Source: Gracilibacteraceae bacterium (lineage in GTDB: Bacteria > Bacillota > Desulfitobacteriia > Desulfitobacteriales > Syntrophobotulaceae). Taken from it: a stretch of 17,200 nt of DNA. Position numbers and translations under genes: made by a program. The DNA lies in contig JAISEW010000190.1 in assembly GCA_031263945.1 (NCBI GenBank), positions 1 to 17,200 of the forward strand, in the 5' to 3' direction. The notes beneath the pieces were generated by a model. That model was not told the origin of the DNA and searched no databases. It worked only from the letters and a program-made list of their open reading frames with translations. Positions 13,354 through 17,200 of the stretch are shown in pieces (position 1 is the first letter of the stretch; each line of letters begins with the position of its first letter).

Positions 13354-13374
13354 CCGTTTGGCGGAGGTGAAGAT

Positions 13375-14397
13375 GTGAAGGTCGGAGTAATAGGCGCGAC
13401 GGGTTATACGGGGCATGAGCTTTTACGTCTGCTGCGCGGGCATCCGGAAGCGGAAGTGGTCTTTCTTGGTTCTTCCGGCAGCGCGGGCCGCGATCTGCGG
13501 GAGATCTATCCGGGGTTGCCGGGGGAATGGCCGGAATTGACGGCGGCGGAACCGCCGCCGGTGGATATTTTATTTTGCGCCTTGCCGTCCGGCGCCGCGG
13601 CCGAACGCGCGGCTCGTTTTCTGGCCGCCGGCGGCAAGGTCATCGATCTCAGCGCGGATTTTCGTCTGCGTGATCCGGCGGACTATGAAGTGTGGTATAA
13701 GTGGCGGCATCCGGCGCCGGAGTTTTTGCCGGAGGCTGTCTACGGTTTGCCGGAGTTTTACCGGGCGGATATCGCCGGGGCGCGCTTGGTCGCCAATCCC
13801 GGCTGCTACCCGACGGCGGCGCTGCTGGCCTTGCGCCCGCTCTTGCTGGCCGGCCTCCTGGAGCCGGCATCCATCATCATTGACGCCGCTTCCGGTGTTT
13901 CCGGAGCGGGCCGCGCCTTGTCGCCTGATTACCTTTTCACGGAAATAAATGAGAATTTTAAGCCGTACGGTGTGACATCCCACCGTCATACGCCGGAGAT
14001 AGAACAGGAATTGAGCGCCGCGGCGGGACAAAAGCTCCGGGTCAGTTTTACCCCGCATTTGCTGCCTGTGACGCGCGGGATATTGGCGACGATTTACGCC
14101 AGGCCGCGGCCGGGCGTCAGCGAGGCGGATCTGCGGCAATGCTGGGAACAGGCGTATGAGGGCGAACATTTTGTCGTCCTGCTGCCGGCGGGAGTTTGGC
14201 CGCAGACCAAATTCGCCTTCGCCAGTAATTTCGTTTTTTTGCAGTTAAAACTGGACGAGCGCACGGGACGCGTCGTCGCCGCCGCCGCCATTGATAATCT
14301 AGTGCGCGGAGCGGCCGGTCAGGCGGTGCAAAACATGAACGTCATGTGCGGCCGGCCGGAAGAAAAAGGACTGGAGCAGCTGGGACTATGGCCTTAG
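13375..14397 (+). CDS. argC: N-acetyl-gamma-glutamyl-phosphate reductase
   Basis: Encodes 340 residues and performs the NADPH-dependent reduction of N-acetylglutamyl phosphate to the semialdehyde, step three of arginine synthesis. The N-terminal Rossmann motif is VIGATGYTGHELLRLL (residues 5-20). The catalytic cysteine is C144 in NPGCYPTA, and the active-site histidine region is HRHTPEI (203-209). The start is the GTG at 13375 with GGAGGTGA (13363-13370); the ATG two bases earlier is closed at once by TGA. It is the first gene of argC-argJ-argB-argD. Its end overlaps the argJ start by 10 bases. Confidence 0.97.
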   Translation: MKVGVIGATGYTGHELLRLLRGHPEAEVVFLGSSGSAGRDLREIYPGLPGEWPELTAAEPPPVDILFCALPSGAAAERAARFLAAGGKVIDLSADFRLRDPADYEVWYKWRHPAPEFLPEAVYGLPEFYRADIAGARLVANPGCYPTAALLALRPLLLAGLLEPASIIIDAASGVSGAGRALSPDYLFTEINENFKPYGVTSHRHTPEIEQELSAAAGQKLRVSFTPHLLPVTRGILATIYARPRPGVSEADLRQCWEQAYEGEHFVVLLPAGVWPQTKFAFASNFVFLQLKLDERTGRVVAAAAIDNLVRGAAGQAVQNMNVMCGRPEEKGLEQLGLWP

Positions 14398-15641
14398 AAG
14401 TAGTTATACGCCCGATAGACGGCGGCGTCGCCGCGCCGGCCGGTTTTTTCGCCGCCGGGGTCCGGGCCGGGATCAAGCGTGAAGATAAATACGATACCGC
14501 CCTCCTGTATTCCGTCCGTCCGGCCGCGGGCGCGGCGGTCTATACGCGCAGCGCGGTGTGGGCGCACCCGCTGACTTTGACGCGCGCTCATCTGGCGGAT
14601 GGCGTCGCCCGGGCCATAGCGGTGAACAGCGGTAACGCCAACGCTTGTATGGGAGATTACGGAAAACAGGCGGCGCTGGCGATGGCGCGGGCCGCGGCGG
14701 AAAGTTTGGGGCTGCGGACGACAGACGTGCTGGTAGCTTCCACGGGCGTGATCGGCCAGCCGCTGCCGCTGGAAAAAGTTTGCGCCGGTATTGCCGCGGC
14801 GGCGGCGGAGATCGGCGGCCTGCGCGGGGCGGAGGACGCCGAAGCGGTTTCGCGCCGGAAAGAATCGGCTCGCCGGGCGGCGCTGGCGATCATGACGACG
14901 GATCTGGCAGTCAAAGAACGGGCCTGGGAGATGGACTGCGCGGCCGGACCGGTCAGACTGGGCGTCATGGCTAAAGGCTCGGGGATGATCCACCCGAATA
15001 TGGGAACAATGCTTTGTTTTATCACTACCGACGCGGCGCTGCCGCAGCCGCTTATGCGGGATATGCTGCGGGCGGCGGTCGACGAAAGTTTCAACATGGT
15101 GACGGTGGACGGCGATACCAGTACGAACGACATGGTGATAATGCTGGCGAACGGCGGCTCCGGGGTCACGCCGGCTGGGGAAGATCTGGAGAAGTTTCGC
15201 CTGCTGCTGAATGCCGCCGCTGTTTCCATGGCGCGGGCCATCGCCCGGGACGGCGAAGGCGCGAGCAAATTGATCGAGACCTGCGTGCGCGGCGCGGCTG
15301 CCCAAGAGGACGCGCGGCAAATTGCCCGCGCCGTTTGCGGCTCTAATCTGGTGAAAACAGCTATGCATGGGGAAGACGCCAACTGGGGCCGGATCGTCGC
15401 CGCGGCCGGGTATTCCGGCGCCCGGTTTGACCCGCGGCGTTTGGGCGTGAGCCTGAACGGGCTTGCGGTGGCGGCGGCGGGAGAGGGACTGCCCTTCTCG
15501 GAGGAAGAAGCGAAAAAACGTTTACGGTCGGCGGAAATACTGATCGAGATTTCTCTCGCGGACGGGAACGCGGAAGCAGTGGCTTGGGGCTGTGATTTGA
15601 CTCATGCTTATGTGGATATAAACGCCGGCTACAGATCGTGA
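14388..15641 (+). CDS. argJ: Glutamate N-acetyltransferase / N-acetylornithine acetyltransferase (ArgJ)
   Basis: Encodes 417 residues. It transfers the acetyl group from N-acetylornithine to glutamate and so closes the cyclic arginine pathway. ArgJ proteins of some species can also use acetyl-CoA, which sequence alone does not show. Landmarks are AGFFAAGVRAGIK, AVNSGNANACMGD, LVASTGVIGQPLP and KGSGMIHPNM. The precursor normally cleaves itself just before the nucleophile threonine in an ATML motif. Here it reads G206-T207-ML, so the residue before the cleavage site is Gly instead of the usual Ala. MVTVDGDTSTNDM and HGEDANWGRI follow. The ATG at 14388 matches the family start (MALEVV) and has GGAG at 14373-14376; an in-frame ATG at 14346 would overlap argC by 52 bases. 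Confidence 0.96.
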   Translation: MALEVVIRPIDGGVAAPAGFFAAGVRAGIKREDKYDTALLYSVRPAAGAAVYTRSAVWAHPLTLTRAHLADGVARAIAVNSGNANACMGDYGKQAALAMARAAAESLGLRTTDVLVASTGVIGQPLPLEKVCAGIAAAAAEIGGLRGAEDAEAVSRRKESARRAALAIMTTDLAVKERAWEMDCAAGPVRLGVMAKGSGMIHPNMGTMLCFITTDAALPQPLMRDMLRAAVDESFNMVTVDGDTSTNDMVIMLANGGSGVTPAGEDLEKFRLLLNAAAVSMARAIARDGEGASKLIETCVRGAAAQEDARQIARAVCGSNLVKTAMHGEDANWGRIVAAAGYSGARFDPRRLGVSLNGLAVAAAGEGLPFSEEEAKKRLRSAEILIEISLADGNAEAVAWGCDLTHAYVDINAGYRS

Positions 15642-15667
15642 AAACAAACACGGAAAGGGAATGTTAT

Positions 15668-16531
15668 ATGTCAGCGGTCAGCGACAGGGAACGGGCGAAT
15701 ATTCTCGCGGAAGCGCTGCCTTATATCCAAAAATTTGCCGGCGCCGTAATCGTCGTCAAATATGGCGGCCATGCCATGGTTGATCCGGAATTGAAAGAAA
15801 AAGTCATACTGGACATTTTGCTGCTCAGTTCCGTCGGATTGAAACCGGTGGTCGTGCATGGCGGCGGCCCGGAAATCAGCGCCATGCTGAAACGGGTCGG
15901 CAAAGAAAGCGCTTTTGCCCACGGGTTGCGCGTGACGGACGCCGAAACCGTGGAAATAGCCTCTATGGTGCTTGTGGGCAAACTGAATACGGAAATAGTC
16001 TCTCTTTTGAATGCGCACGGCGGCCGGGCAGTCGGTCTTTCCGGCCATGACGCCCGTTTACTGGTCGCGGAGAAAATCCAAATGGAAGACGTCGACCTGG
16101 GTTTTGTCGGCGAGATAAAAAAAGTTAACCCCGCCATCATCAACTGCCTGCTCGCGGAGGGCTATATCCCGGTCATATCGCCTTTGGCCGGCGGCGAAGG
16201 GCATGAGGCGTATAATGTCAACGCCGATACGGCGGCCGGTTGCATAGCCGGCGCCCTGAAAGCTGATAAACTGCTTCTGCTGACCGATGTGCGCGGTATA
16301 ATGCGCGACGTAAACGACGCGAGCACGCTTTTGCCGTTTATTGATCGTGAGGAAATACCGGCGCTGATCGCGGACGGAACATTGCGGGGCGGCATGATCC
16401 CTAAGGCGGAATGCGCCCTGAGCGCGTTGGATCTGGGTGTGCGCGGCGTACAGATCATAGACGGCAGGGAACCGCACGCCATATTACTGGAACTTTTTAC
16501 GGCCGGCGGCGTCGGCACTATGATCGGCTGA
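15668..16531 (+). CDS. argB: Acetylglutamate kinase
   Basis: Encodes 287 residues and phosphorylates N-acetylglutamate, the second and often feedback-controlled step. Motifs: VVKYGGHAM with K31, VVHGGGPEIS (64-71 region), LLLLTDVRGIM, and GGMIPK near the end. The N-terminal helix (SDRERANILAEALPYIQKFA) and the C-terminal ELFTAGGVGTMI resemble arginine-inhibited enzymes of the family, so feedback by arginine is likely but not proven. The ATG at 15668 is served by GGAAAGGG (15652-15659). The in-frame GTG at 15638 overlaps the argJ stop, lacks a ribosome binding site and would add an atypical N-terminus. Confidence 0.96.
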   Translation: MSAVSDRERANILAEALPYIQKFAGAVIVVKYGGHAMVDPELKEKVILDILLLSSVGLKPVVVHGGGPEISAMLKRVGKESAFAHGLRVTDAETVEIASMVLVGKLNTEIVSLLNAHGGRAVGLSGHDARLLVAEKIQMEDVDLGFVGEIKKVNPAIINCLLAEGYIPVISPLAGGEGHEAYNVNADTAAGCIAGALKADKLLLLTDVRGIMRDVNDASTLLPFIDREEIPALIADGTLRGGMIPKAECALSALDLGVRGVQIIDGREPHAILLELFTAGGVGTMIG

Positions 16532-16542
16532 GGTGGAAAAAT

Positions 16543-17200
16543 ATGGATATAACGAAATTGATGGAAACAGGTGAACAATGCCTGATGCGCACTTACGCCC
16601 GTTTGCCGCTGGCGCTTTGCCGCGGCGAGGGTTCCTGGGTCTGGGATACCGACGGCAAACGCTATCTTGATTTTGTCACGGGACTCGCCGTCACCTCGCT
16701 CGGGCATTCCCATCCGGAGATCGTCCGGGTCATAAGGGAACAGGCCGGTCTGATGCTCCATTCGTCCAATTTGTATTGGAATGAACCGCAAGTGCGGTTG
16801 GCGCGGACGCTGACCGAACATTCTTTCGCCGACAGGGCGTTTTTCTGCAACAGCGGAGCGGAAGCAAACGAGGGAGCGATAAAGCTGGCCCGAAAATACG
16901 CCAAAAAACACTATGGCGAACATAAAACGAAGATAATAAGCCTGCGCGGATCCTTTCACGGCCGGACGCTGGCCACGGTGACCGCCACCGGGCAGGAGCG
17001 CTATCATAAAGGTTATGAGCCTCTGCCCGCTGATTTTGGCTACGCGGAACGCGACGACGCCGCGCTGGAGGGAGTGCTGGACGAACAAACGGCGGCGTTT
17101 TTTCTTGAACCGGTGCTGGGCGAGGGCGGCGTGTTTCCGCTGAGCAAAGAATTTATGCTGGCCGCGAGAAATATTTGCGCGAAAAAAGGAATTTTGCTTG
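16543..17200 (+). CDS. argD: Acetylornithine aminotransferase, N-terminal part (3' end outside window)
   Basis: The frame is open from the ATG at 16543 to the window edge, giving the first 219 residues of a class III, PLP-dependent aminotransferase of about 400. It makes N-acetylornithine from the semialdehyde and glutamate. Seen here: GEGSWVWDTDGKRYLDF, GLAVTSLGHSHP, FCNSGAEANEGAIKLARKY (cofactor-phosphate site, 104-110) and SFHGRTLATVTATG (about 137-150), then FLEPVLGEGGV (187-197). The PLP-binding lysine is beyond the window. The ribosome binding site GAGGTGG (16530-16536) overlaps the argB stop. Assignment over related 4-aminobutyrate or ornithine aminotransferases rests on the arg operon context. 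Confidence 0.94.
   Translation, partial: MDITKLMETGEQCLMRTYARLPLALCRGEGSWVWDTDGKRYLDFVTGLAVTSLGHSHPEIVRVIREQAGLMLHSSNLYWNEPQVRLARTLTEHSFADRAFFCNSGAEANEGAIKLARKYAKKHYGEHKTKIISLRGSFHGRTLATVTATGQERYHKGYEPLPADFGYAERDDAALEGVLDEQTAAFFLEPVLGEGGVFPLSKEFMLAARNICAKKGILL

Noticed and set aside
13275..13367. Pairing of CCTCC (13275-13279) with the argC ribosome binding site GGAGG (13363-13367) as a riboswitch-like alternative fold
   Set aside because: Only 5 bp, it cannot be extended, and it must compete with a perfect 10-bp terminator stem. Any CCTCC would pair with a ribosome binding site.
13242..13374. A clear sigma-70 promoter for argC
   Set aside because: I looked for paired -35 and -10 boxes in the gap and found none with acceptable match and spacing.
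14394..15382. Two long minus-strand frames (241 and 324 codons) opposite argJ
   Set aside because: Both are shadows of the alanine- and glycine-rich argJ gene, with repetitive composition and no recognisable domain.

Overview
The window is a + strand block of a bacterial chromosome with 29 protein genes and no RNA gene or mobile element. It looks like a member of the Bacillota (Firmicutes). The gene order is the classic S10/spc/alpha ribosomal cluster followed by truA-rplM-rpsI. S14, L36, S4 and adenylate kinase are zinc-binding forms, strong AGGAGG-type ribosome binding sites are common, and a cell-wall-binding-repeat (CWB2) protein is present. Clostridia or Negativicutes are the likeliest classes, but the sequence alone does not settle this. 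By eye the DNA is moderately GC-rich.

Layout: 1-96 is the end of rpmC (L29). 121-5736 holds the rest of the S10/spc region: rpsQ, rplN, rplX, rplE, rpsN, rpsH, rplF, rplR, rpsE, rplO, secY. 5748-7139 holds adk and map. 7172-10448 is the alpha region: infA, rpmJ, rpsM, rpsK, rpsD, rpoA, rplQ. 10452-12188 holds truA, rplM, rpsI. 12228-13241 is a secreted three-repeat CWB2 protein, apparently the last gene of the unit. A hairpin terminator follows at 13271-13309. After a hairpin-bearing leader, 13375-17200 is an arginine operon, argC-argJ-argB-argD, with argD running off the window.

The first part makes ribosomal proteins, the SecY channel, adenylate kinase, methionine aminopeptidase, IF-1, the RNA polymerase alpha subunit and the tRNA pseudouridine synthase TruA. 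The second part converts glutamate to N-acetylornithine and ornithine. ArgJ recycles the acetyl group.

Most of the window is ordinary. I see no clearly new multi-gene system. The points that deserve a look are: no rpmD (L30) between rpsE and rplO; an Arg/Asp/Gly-rich N-terminal extension on S5; a CWB2 cell-wall protein attached to the ribosomal gene string; small hairpins next to the ribosome binding sites of rplN and rpsM and in the rplF-rplR, infA-rpmJ and argC leaders; and frequent TTG/GTG starts (8 of 28 visible starts). No gap exceeds about 135 bases; the largest is 13242-13374.
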